Positions 1-8,242 of a stretch of DNA of 64,000 bases are shown here, piece after piece. The notes under the pieces are model-generated. The model was not told the DNA's origin. It did no database searches and was given only the letters and a program-made list of their open reading frames with translations. The stretch lies in NCBI GenBank assembly GCA_002794775.1, contig NBAY01000019.1:434001-498000 (forward strand), given 5' to 3'. Every line of letters begins with the position of its first letter. Positions within the stretch are counted from its first letter, which is position 1. The position numbers and the translations under genes are program-made. Origin of the DNA: Porodaedalea pini (Eukaryota > Basidiomycota > Agaricomycetes > Hymenochaetales > Hymenochaetaceae).

Positions 1-434
1 GCGCAGCTTTCAGTCGGGATTTCAGACATGCCTAATCTCCGGCCTGCAACCTTATACCCAAGAAGCATGATCTCTAGCCACACAACAAGGGAAGTCGATG
101 AAGTTTGTGCTTCATAAGCATCTTTTGATTGATATATCGTTCTTCGATTCTAAATTGTATATGCATTGTTTCCACGCTCGGCCTTGCGGTACAGAAAGCC
201 CCGAGCTCACTCAACACGACCTCGACTCGTTTGTTGCTTGGCTTTTGTCTCTTCGTCTTGCAAGAAGGCCAACTTAACAAGCTTCTTGTTCTGGAAACCC
301 CGAGCTGCACAGAATCGTCGAAACTTGCTGGCCCGGGCCTCATATGCTACGCTCGTCGATGGGAAAAAAAAACAATGGACACGGCGACAGGACCAGTCAG
401 TGCTATTGGAAACAGCACCTGCCGCTTCCCCCCC
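1..434. other. no supported gene
   Basis: Short overlapping open frames exist on both strands, but none carries a recognisable domain, consistent splice signals or a credible start context. It may hold the untranslated end of a gene outside the window; nothing in the bases decides this. Confidence 0.4.
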
Positions 435-722
435 ATGGACCTCAGCTGAGTTCATTCTGAAATGTAACTATATGCGCAGCCCAGACTAAGTTTTTTTTTA
501 TTCCGCCGCTGTGCTAGGGTCAACTTCGATATGGGCTGCGATACGACACGCTCTGCATCATTGAACAACCTGCTTCCCCATGGACCGCAGCTGAGTTCAT
601 TCTGAAACGTAACTATGTGCGCAGCCCAAACTAATCTTTCTTTTATTCCACCACCGTGCTAGGGTCAACTTTGTTGTGAGCTGTGGTGATACGAAACGCT
701 CTGCATCGTTGAACAACCTGCA
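435..722. repeat. imperfect tandem duplication, period about 145 bp
   Basis: Two head-to-tail copies start with CATGGACC at about 434 and 579 and both run to a shared end reading TTGAACAACCTGC (near 571 and 721). They share a cattctgaaa block, a GCGCAGCCCA block and a GTGCTAGGGTCAACTT block, with scattered substitutions and a few indels. The second copy ends about 50 bp before the kinase start codon, so the duplicated unit lies in that gene's promoter and may have doubled any binding sites in it. Confidence 0.85.
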
Positions 723-731
723 ATGCCACTC

Positions 732-738
732 TATAAAT
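732..738 (+). promoter_or_regulatory. TATA-like box of the kinase gene
   Basis: TATAAAT lies about 40 bp upstream of the ATG at 775, immediately after the second tandem copy. The position is plausible for a fungal core promoter with a very short leader. Transcription start is not visible from sequence. Confidence 0.4.
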
Positions 739-774
739 GCACCATGAACGATACTCTTGCAAACTCACCTCGCT

Positions 775-1898
775 ATGTCTGCAGTCATTTTTAGTGATTT
801 TAACCACTCCTTCGACTCCGCGCTGTCAGGGAAAAAAACAACATATCAAGACTTCACCTCCGTAATCAAAAGCGGCTCCATGTCTTTCCTTCGTGGAGGC
901 GGCTACGCTGACGTTAACCTCATCGCGACGTCCACTATGGGCAAACTCACTGTGAAGGTGGTCCTTCTTCGAGGCAAACGAAACGAAATGCGCACCCAGA
1001 AGGTATGCGTCTGTTTAACTCACTGCTGCTTCCAATTCGTGTTTCACTGACTTGAATATATGCATCCCGTTAGATGGTCGAAAGGGAGATTGAAATATGG
1101 AGCTCCCTTAGTCATCCGAACATCCTGCCTTTCTTAGGGATATCTATCCCGAATGACCTGCCCTTCCCTTCTATGGTCTCTCCGTTCATGCACAATGGCT
1201 CCTGCAGGCCGCTACTCCAACTGCGTTTCGTGCAACTAGCCAATATAGTACATCCTCTTCTTTTCTCGTCTTCTTCACTTCCCATTAAGCTGTTCATCTT
1301 CACTTTTCATAGATTAAAGGGTGCTGTTGTGCGCTTCAGTACTTGCACGACAACGGGATCTCTCACGGCGACATTTACGCAGTACGTTTGCCAAACCTCT
1401 TCCATCATTTTCTATTCATTTATGTCCTTCTGCAGGAAAATATTTTGCTCTCCGATACATGGCAGCCACTACTGTCAGATTTTGGTCCTTCTACTAGGCT
1501 CACAGAAGTATCTGATGAAGAGCCTTTTGAGGCTGGATGCAACCGTTGGACGGCACCAGAGCTGATTCTTGAAGAAATTAGTCCATCCGCTGCATCAGAC
1601 ATGTATTCCATTGGCATACTCATAATAGAGGTGCGATTTCTTCTCTGACTGTTTACTATTCACCTCTAAATACTTTTTACTCTTGTAGATTGCAATCCAA
1701 AAGCCAGCTTTCAATTCCTTGAAGGATCCTGCGTTTATCATTGCTCTCATGACGGACTCACTGCCCGACATCCTCAATGACAATGAAATTGTTGTAGGTG
1801 AACTTTCTACCTGTTTGCTGGATTTATCAAGCCAGTGCCGTGTGAGGGATACCCTTGCTCGACCAACTGCTGGACATGCTGTCTCATTACTCTCGTAA
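775..1898 (+). CDS. protein-kinase-like protein (TKL-like), five exons
   Basis: Five exons (775-1002, 1074-1247, 1313-1381, 1436-1630, 1689-1898) join in frame with GT..AG introns to about 291 residues, almost all kinase fold. Visible motifs in order: a degenerate Gly loop (RGGGYADV), a VKVV strand holding the candidate ATP lysine, the alpha-C segment REIEIW followed by LSHPNILPFLG, the catalytic loop HGDIYAENILL (HGD instead of HRD, with Asp and Asn kept), DFG in LSDFGPS, and APE in WTAPELI. The last exon supplies the alpha-I region ending in RPTAGHAV. Such short stand-alone kinase domains are expanded in Agaricomycetes, usually without known substrates. The weak Gly loop and HGD loop leave open whether it is active. 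The start at 775 is the first ATG after the TATA-like box. Confidence 0.75.
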
Positions 1899-2105
1899 TT
1901 TTCTTACTGTTGTTTTCCTTTTCTTTTAATTTTCCATTCTCTTCCTCACTCAGTATATATCAATACATGTATATCTAGTTCACATTGCATTACATGGACA
2001 TTGCACATAATATAATGTAATTTCTTTACTGGAAGCACTTTATGATCGACGCTCTGTGCACAGGAATTGCATGCCGTGTATATGATCGACACTTTTCCCT
2101 CGCGT
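1899..2105. other. intergenic, no gene seen
   Basis: AT-rich spacer after the kinase stop, with pyrimidine-rich stretches near 1910-1950. No coding frame with a recognisable product. Confidence 0.4.
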
Positions 2106-2145
2106 GTCGATGTCATGACCCGCGCGCGCAGGTCATGACATCGAC
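2106..2145. repeat. perfect inverted repeat with CG-rich loop
   Basis: Arms GTCGATGTCATGACC (2106-2120) and its exact reverse complement (2131-2145) flank a 10 bp loop, CGCGCGCGCA. The right arm runs straight into a second CG tract (2144-2155). A TCACGTGA palindrome follows near 2163-2170. The position, about 200 bp past the kinase gene, would allow a terminator-like or cruciform role, but none is shown. Confidence 0.85.
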
Positions 2146-2170
2146 GCGCGCGGGTCTTTACATCACGTGA

Positions 2171-2678
2171 TCTCACAACGTCCTGCCCCTGCATTGTTAG
2201 TATTATAGTATTACAACTATTGATTTTGGCAGAATTAAAAATACATACATGGTATTACATGACTCTCATCTATCTAATTTACATGTCTGTGTCGCCTCAG
2301 GAGTCAAAATTAGATCTAGGCGGCCAGGCGGCAGCTGCACAAGCCTGCCATTCCTTCGGCACTCTCTCGTGGGCAAATCACTGTATGTGGTAACAATTCA
2401 TTATTTTTCCCTCATTACTAGCATCACCACCTCTCCAGAACATGTCTTAATATTGCTGTACATGCTGTGGTTGTCTCATTACAAGTTGCTGGCCTGGGCG
2501 GTGTTGCTCAGGAGTGTTCTACTCATAACTTCCTAATTAGGATGAATTTCTATGTACCCTTAATTTTCCTGTACTCTACTCATCAATAGCTTTCGATTGG
2601 TACCCATATCACTGCGATGCGCCCAGCCGTTCTTGAGTTATTAGCTCAAAGGTTAGGAGCGGGGCCAGTAACAAAGTG
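2171..2678. other. intergenic, no gene seen
   Basis: No open frame here resembles a known protein and there is no consistent exon structure. Composition is AT-rich with short pyrimidine runs. Confidence 0.4.
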
Positions 2679-2776
2679 CACGGGGCCTAAATCATATGTC
2701 ACGGGGCGCGCGGATCTGTCACGGGGCACGCGGATCTGTCACGGGGCACGCGGATCTGTCACGGGGCCTAAATCAG
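2679..2776. repeat. 20 bp minisatellite, three core units
   Basis: The 20 bp unit ACGGGGCACGCGGATCTGTC is repeated three times head to tail at 2701-2760; the first unit differs by one base. Flanking half-units share the CACGGGGC core, and a CACGGGGCCTAAATCA block occurs on both sides (about 2679-2694 and 2760-2775), so the array is symmetrically bounded. It lies between the kinase and the eIF4G relic, in non-coding DNA. Confidence 0.9.
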
Positions 2777-3059
2777 AAATCACGGGGCGTATTACGTTTT
2801 CGTATGTTTCACATCTGCTGCCACTTCAATATGTCTGGTGCCGACGTCCTTACAGAACGTCGGAAAAAAACCCTCGATCACATCCACCACAACCATCACA
2901 CACGAAGTGGTAACTTCGCCGGCAGCCTGGTGGGATGCACTCACTGCCGCAGGCAACATGCCGTCTGACTTCCGACTTTCAACTTGCTCATCTTCAAGCC
3001 GAAGACCGTAAAGTCTGAACTTCTCTGCACTGAACAAACTGTCAAGTGAAGAGCGCTTC

Positions 3060-5100
3060 ATGCGCTCGACGTCAATGAGTGGTGGGCACGGTGGCCTTCC
3101 ATTCGCAGGCGGGTGTCCATCGCCTATGGTTCGCTCTTCCAGTCAGGTGGCGCGGGCGCTGTGGGCAATAAGCGTACGCGTAGGAAATGTGGCGGCTCAA
3201 CACGCAACGAGTCGGACCGCATCAGCGCTTCTGCCAATCAGTTCAAAGTGAACGCTACTTCCTCCTTCGAACACGTCGCGCCGCTCGAGCAGTCTGCGAA
3301 CCGCTGGGCCGAGGGCAGCACGTCCAGGTGTGGGGCCTCAATTGACACAGACTCACCTGAGATTGTGGACAAGAAAGTCCATTTGCTGCTCAACAAGCCC
3401 ACTATGGAGAAGTTGGAGTCCATCTCAAACCAGATCATTGCGTGGGCAAACAAGAATGAGAGTGAGAAGGATGGGCGTACGCTCATTCAGCTCATTCGGC
3501 TTGTGTTCGAGAAGGCAACGGATGAGGCGGCCTGGAGTGAGATGTATGCTCGCTTGTGCCATAAGATGATGGAGCAGATCAGTCCGAACGTGCAGGATGA
3601 TGGTATCCGCAATGCTGAGGCAAGCCGATTACAGGTGATCAACTTTTCCGTAAGTACCTTCTGAATCGCTGTCAGGAAGACTTCGAGCGCGGCCGGACGC
3701 AGAAGGAGTCGATGGCGGCAGCGGCTCTCGTGACAGCGACAGAGGATCAGGCTGTTAAGGATGCCAACGAAAAGGAAGAAAACAAGGAGGCTGGCGAGAG
3801 TGCGCTGTACTCGGACGAATACTACACTGCTCAGAAGGCCAAGCGTCAAGGTCTCGGACTCGTCAAGTTCATCGGTAAGCTCTTCAATCTTCAGATGCTC
3901 ATGGAACGTATCATGTATGAGTGTATCAAGAAGCTGCTCAGCAACGTCGACAATGCCGAGGAGGAAGAGATCGAAAGTTTATGTAAACTACTGACAAGTG
4001 TTTGTCAGGCGCTCGATACCTCTAAGGCTCGCGGACACATGGATGTCTATTTCAGTCGGATGAAGGAGCTTGCGAAGAGCAACAACGTGTCGTCTCGTAT
4101 GTAGTTCATGTTACAAGTGCGTACCTTCTGTTTCATAGCCTTTCGTTGAGCTGACTTTCTTGGACAGGATGTGATTGAATTGCGGGAAAGGAAACGGACT
4201 ACCCGCAACTTGGTCGCTGCTCCGTCGACAATCGCCCAGATTCATGAGGCTGTACGCGCTCTTGCTTTGTTACTCAATTTCACTTGTGCTTACCAATATA
4301 CAGGCCGCGAAAGAGAAGGCACGACAGGAGCAACATAACTTGGCACGGTCGGCCATGTTTCGTGGTGGCTCACGCCGTGGTCATGATCGTGACGGAAATG
4401 CTCAAGTGGGTCCTGACGGATGGGCTGTCGCCTCTGGTCCTTCGAGGCCTGCAAACAAGGCGGGCGATCTGACGAACTTTGGCAGAATTCAGAATGGCAG
4501 TGGAACCATGAACTTCGGACCAGCTAGCGTCTTCACGAAGAAGGGAGACAGCAAGCGCAACAGTGCGAGCCTTTCAAGGACAAATTCGAACACGGACATG
4601 TTCCAGATGCTGCAGGCCGCCGAGGCCGCCAATGAGGCTCCTACTACATCCTCGTCTCGTCCAAGTCGCCTGTCAAGCCGTACAACGAGCGTCGACTTGA
4701 CCCACAATGCACCTGTGGAACCTGCCCAGCCTGCTCAGCGTCCCAGACTATACCTGCTTCCGCGTTCGACCCTTACAGGAGAAGTCGGAGAATAGTCCCG
4801 CTGAGACTCATGACGGCGAGGAGGGCGAGGAGGACGAGATTCTCGAGAAGGACTCTGGGAAAATTGTCGATGTCGAAGGAGCAAGCGGAAAAGAAGATTG
4901 ACCAGGACCGCAAGGAGTTCTTCGCTATCCGCGATCTCGACGATGCGGAAGAGTATTTCTCTGTACTTCCCTCGGAGCATCAATATCTTCTCGTCGAGAA
5001 GCTTGTCATGTCTGCTATTGAGGCGAAGGAGGCTGATACCAGGCTCCTTGCCGACCTGTTTGAGCGTGCACCGTATCAGCGCTGCTACCAGCCCGTTCAA
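3060..5100 (+). pseudogene. eIF4G-like relic (MIF4G + MA3 regions)
   Basis: Translation matches the C-terminal two thirds of fungal eIF4G, the scaffold that joins eIF4E, eIF4A and eIF3. A pre-MIF4G linker with VAPLE and SANRW is followed by a MIF4G domain from about 3360 (NKPTMEKLESISNQIIAW, then GRTLIQLIRLVFEKATDEAA), the stretch QGLGLVKFIGKLFNLQML, an RGG/Ser-rich linker and an MA3 start (AIRDLDDAEEYFSVLPSEHQ, 4920-5060). Damage: a one-base deletion near 3620 shifts the frame before FRKYLLNRCQEDFERG; a Gln codon reads TAG at about 4102 (SSRM-stop-FMLQ); a frameshift near 4745; and the MA3 domain ends abruptly. The eIF4E-binding N-terminal part is absent. An intron (donor after FMLQ, acceptor before DVIELRER at about 4170) persists, so this is a DNA-level copy and not a retrocopy. 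Confidence 0.85.
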
Positions 5101-6535
5101 TGCGAATATGTCGCTTCCTCGTCGAAACCGATGCCAACACGTCCCCGAAGGTTGTCACGGTCCTTGATGCATCGCTCGCATCATCGACTTCCCCCTTCGC
5201 CGTACGTGCACTCGCCTCCAATTATACTGTCTTCCTCTCTGGAACCAACATTGCTTCATACTTGCGCATTCTCGGAACCGGGGAGATCAAGCTTCACGAA
5301 ATAGACTTCGCGACACTCAAGACCGATGCTGCGGCGCCTGCTCCGCCCACGTCTGCAATTGCCATCCAGGAAAAGGCAGCGAAAGAGGAAGGGAGAAACG
5401 ACGGCGCCATGAAGGCTGCGTTTGGCGTGAAGAAAGAGGTCGACTTTCCGGTATCGTCTACGAACGTGTGCTGATTGTTCTGTAATCCCTCACTTTGTGT
5501 TGACAAGTATTATAGGCGCTGATTAAGGTCGATATGACATGCGTCTTCAGAGGGAGCTCCGAGCTTGAGGAGCCCATAGCAATCCGTCCGACTACAGAAA
5601 AGGCTATGTATCCCTACTACACCAAATGTATCAAGAGCTATCGTGATCTACCCCTTAAGCCCAACCAGTGGATCAGTGTTGCGCGCTGGGAGTCCAAGAG
5701 CCCCCAGCCGTTCCTCCGTACGCGCGAGTTCCTATGACAGGAAGGCCACACTGCGCATTTCACGAAGGAGGCCGACACTGAAGTACGGGAAATTCTCAAT
5801 TTACATCGTCGCGTGTACGAGGTGCTGCTTACCGTACTCGTCATCACAGGCATCAAGTCGGACAAGGAGAAGTTTGCCGGTGGTCTTTACACGATGACCG
5901 GCCGTGGCATCCAAGCTGCGACGTCGCATTGCCTTGGCCAAGACTTCTCATGGCCAGAGATGTTCAACGTCGTGGTCTCAGACCTGGACGATCTGCAAGG
6001 CACGAGTCCGAACGGTGGCAAATTATTCTGTGGCAGAACACGTGGAGCCTTAGCACACGCATGGTCGGAATCATGGTCATGATTCGCGGCGACAACCAGG
6101 GTCTTGTTCTCCCATCATGCGTCGCTCATTGTCCCCTGCGGTATTACCATGTGCACTAATAAGCAGGAGTTATACGACCGCTGTGAGGAGCTCGCGAAGA
6201 CGCTCAGGAAAGCGCGAAGGTGGATGTACGGGACGGCTACACTCCTGGCTACAAGTTCAACGACTGGAAACAGAAGGCGCGAAAATTCAATTATTCCTTA
6301 TTTCTCGGTTTTCCTGTGGTCTTACAAATGGCTTTTTGTCCAGGTGTTCCACTTTGCCTTGAACTCGGTCCGGTTGATATCCAGAAGAAGCAAACACTTT
6401 CTGTGCGACGTGATACGGGCTTGAAGGAGATTGCCATACCTGCACTTCTCAAGACTATCCAACAGGAGATGTTCGAGCACGCGAAGGCAAGGTACATGTC
6501 TTGCCTGCGCGTCGTGACAATGGGACGATGTCGTG
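5100..6535 (+). pseudogene. prolyl-tRNA synthetase relic
   Basis: Pieces of a fungal cytosolic class II prolyl-tRNA synthetase occur in order. First is an N-terminal YbaK-like editing segment (SPKVVTVLDASLASSTSPFA, about 5140-5330). Then come GVKKEVDFP, the catalytic core [19 protein letters not shown] (near 5570), PFLRTREF, the block KEKFAGGLYTMT, and ATSHCLGQDFS (near 5925). The anticodon-binding part follows (MVMIRGDNQGLVLP, then GYTPGYKFNDW and QKKQTLSVRRDTG near 6390). Damage: a stop after the N-terminal linker (TNVC-stop, about 5472); a deletion of roughly 80 residues before LEEPIAIRP that removes the motif-1 region; Trp to TGA at about 5736 (REFL-stop-QEGHTAHF); loss of the VEGFIPTT segment; and frameshifts near 6010 and 6130. 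At least one intron is kept (6275-6340). It abuts the eIF4G relic directly. Confidence 0.87.
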
Positions 6536-6776
6536 CTGACATTGCTTCATACTTGCGTGCTCTCAAAACCGGCGAGACCAAGCTTCACAAGGTAGATTTT
6601 GTGGAACTCAAGACCGATGCTGCGGCGCGCCTTACGCCGTCGCATGTACAAAAGGAGCTGCTTGCCGTACCCGTCATCCTGGGCATCAAGTCTGAGAAGA
6701 AGTTCGCCGGTGGTCTGTACATGATGACCGTGAAAGGCTTCATTCCGACGACCGGCCGTGACATCCTTTTAGTTTA
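6536..6776 (+). pseudogene. second prolyl-tRNA synthetase fragment, rearranged
   Basis: Immediately after the first relic a second piece repeats its editing-domain sequence (IASYLRALKTGETKLHKVDF, compare 5250-5330, roughly 80 percent identical by eye). It then jumps straight to LLAVPVILGIKSEKKFAGGL and VKGFIPTTGRDIL, the block that follows the catalytic core. It retains the GFIPTTGR segment deleted from the first copy, so it derives from a less damaged ancestor and is not a simple local duplication. It ends at a TAG near 6776. Confidence 0.8.
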
Positions 6777-7735
6777 GAATTTGTTTAAATACACTCAATT
6801 GCCACAAGAATCTGTAAGAAAATGATTGGAAAGTTTGGAATGCAGTAAGAATGTGAATAAAAATGTGTAGAAAGGTATCGGAAACTAGTCAAATTACTCA
6901 AATCTGGAACGATGCTTGGGAATCGTGTGGAATCAGAATACCTCCGAATTGGCTGGAATTGCTCAAATATTCCAGCTGATTCCAGGGATTCCAGGGATTC
7001 CGGCCAGGAGGTTTTTCCTGATGCAGATGGGGACTCTCTGAGAATCAGTTTCTAAGGACGGACGGGTCGGGTGCACCATATATACCTCTAAGCTCTTCAC
7101 CGTCTCTTCTCGCGCAGTGCTGTTTGGACTGGGTCGTTCAGAGAACACTAAGCAGGGAATCGGTAAGATTAGCAACGCAGGGAATATTGAGCTTTGGCGG
7201 GACATCAGCTGAGTTTTACCTCTAACGGCTTCGAAAACGCTGCTGACGGTGGAGGCAATTGACAAACTTCGTGGTCAGTACAGCGGACTCGGCATCGAGA
7301 ATAAGTGGATATCTGGTGAGTTGTTGCATCTTAACTTGCGGTTGTGAGTGTACTGTTAATATTTTTCGGGCTTGCGCCAATAAGATATGTAGGAAAGCTC
7401 CCCTAATCAATAGAATAAAAAAAAAAAATAGAGGTTGCATGTCCATCCTTCTGGTTGGGTCAATATTGCACCCTTGCTGTGGCTCTCTGTCATTTGTCTC
7501 TACGTTGTGTATGTTCTAGAGGGCTTGAAATACTTATACATGGACATCAGGGAGCAGGAGCAAGTCTTACTTTATTGTGGCCATCGCTCTTCCTGAAGTA
7601 CCTACGGTGCTGGTCAAATGTGCATTGGGCCTAGGAAGGGACGAAGAAGGGTAATCTACTTGATAAAGCGGCAATATTTGTCACATAAAGCAATGTGAGA
7701 AATATGGAGGAAATCGTAGCAATAGATTTTAGCAT
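6777..7735. other. intergenic, short GATTCCAGG repeats
   Basis: No gene was recognised. Around 6970-7005 the motif GATTCCAGG occurs almost three times in tandem, beside partly self-complementary ATTCCAGC/GGAATTGC words. An A-rich run (about 7418-7429) and AT-rich DNA follow up to the tRNA gene. Confidence 0.45.
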
Positions 7736-7833
7736 GGCTGGTTAGCTCAGTTGGTTAGAGCGTGGTGCTAATAAGAGGATTGAACCCCTTATACAACACG
7801 CCAAGGTCATGGGTTCGACCCCCATACAAGCCA
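7736..7833 (+). tRNA. tRNA-Ile (anticodon AAU) with 24 nt intron
   Basis: A complete cloverleaf can be drawn: acceptor GGCTGGT/ACAAGCC with discriminator A, D arm GCTC..GAGC with AGTTGGTTA, anticodon stem TGGTG/CGCCA around loop CTAATAA (7768-7774), variable AGGTC, and T arm ATGGG/CCCAT around TTCGACC. The intron at 7775-7798 sits at the canonical place one base after the anticodon and contains TTAT, which can pair with the anticodon region as splicing endonuclease substrates require. Oddity: position 5 is G opposite A68 in the acceptor stem; a normal gene of this type would have T there. A-box and B-box (GGTTCGACC) are intact. Confidence 0.93.
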
Positions 7834-7836
7834 GTT

Positions 7837-7840
7837 GTTT
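7837..7840 (+). terminator. RNA polymerase III terminator
   Basis: A TTTT run begins four bases after the tRNA discriminator base, the usual distance for Pol III termination. Confidence 0.6.
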
Positions 7841-8085
7841 TATCTTTGCGCATATTGCCTTTTTGATTTGAGGGGATCTTGATTCAAATTGATTTACTTA
7901 CTTGGAAAGAAAGGAGGTGATTTGCAGACTCAATAGATCGTTGGAAGCCGTCTAAATCAGTTCATGCAATGACAGTTTGTCTTGCTTTCGGATTGTAGGC
8001 AATTATTCCAGCTGGTATATCTTCGTGTGTACACTGCTGCGTTGACTGCTTTCAAAATTCGAGAATTCGACGCGACACGAGCACG

Positions 8086-8093
8086 TCACGTGA
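8086..8093. promoter_or_regulatory. TCACGTGA palindrome at the LINE 1 integration point
   Basis: An E-box-type palindrome whose centre (8089/8090) is the start of the LINE target duplication. Removing the LINE and one duplication places it roughly 130-140 bp upstream of the squalene synthase start codon. CACGTG-type sites bind bHLH factors, including the SREBP class that controls sterol genes; occupancy here is inference. Confidence 0.5.
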
Positions 8094-8100
8094 TGTCCCT
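8090..8100. repeat. target-site duplication, LINE copy 1, 3' side
   Basis: GTGATGTCCCT is identical to 14379-14389 on the other side of the element. The first three bases could instead belong to the element terminus, because both LINE 5' ends read GAAGTG on the plus strand, so the duplication is 8-11 bp. Confidence 0.88.
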
Positions 8101-8242
8101 TTTATAATCTCTGCTATCTACTCCTAACAGACTACCAACCGCGCGGAAACCAAGACAAAACAGAGGCAAGTACTACGTAGTGCATGGAAGATGTGTGATC
8201 GTAACAATGTGGGATGGGAGCTTGAGTAATAAGGTTTTGTAA

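Noticed and set aside
129..489. Overlapping 80-107 codon frames on both strands near the left edge
   Set aside because: No domain, no splice logic and frames contradict one another; most likely chance.
3060..5100. Functional second eIF4G gene
   Set aside because: Single-base deletion, in-frame TAG, truncated MA3 and missing N-terminal part make function unlikely without several rescue events.
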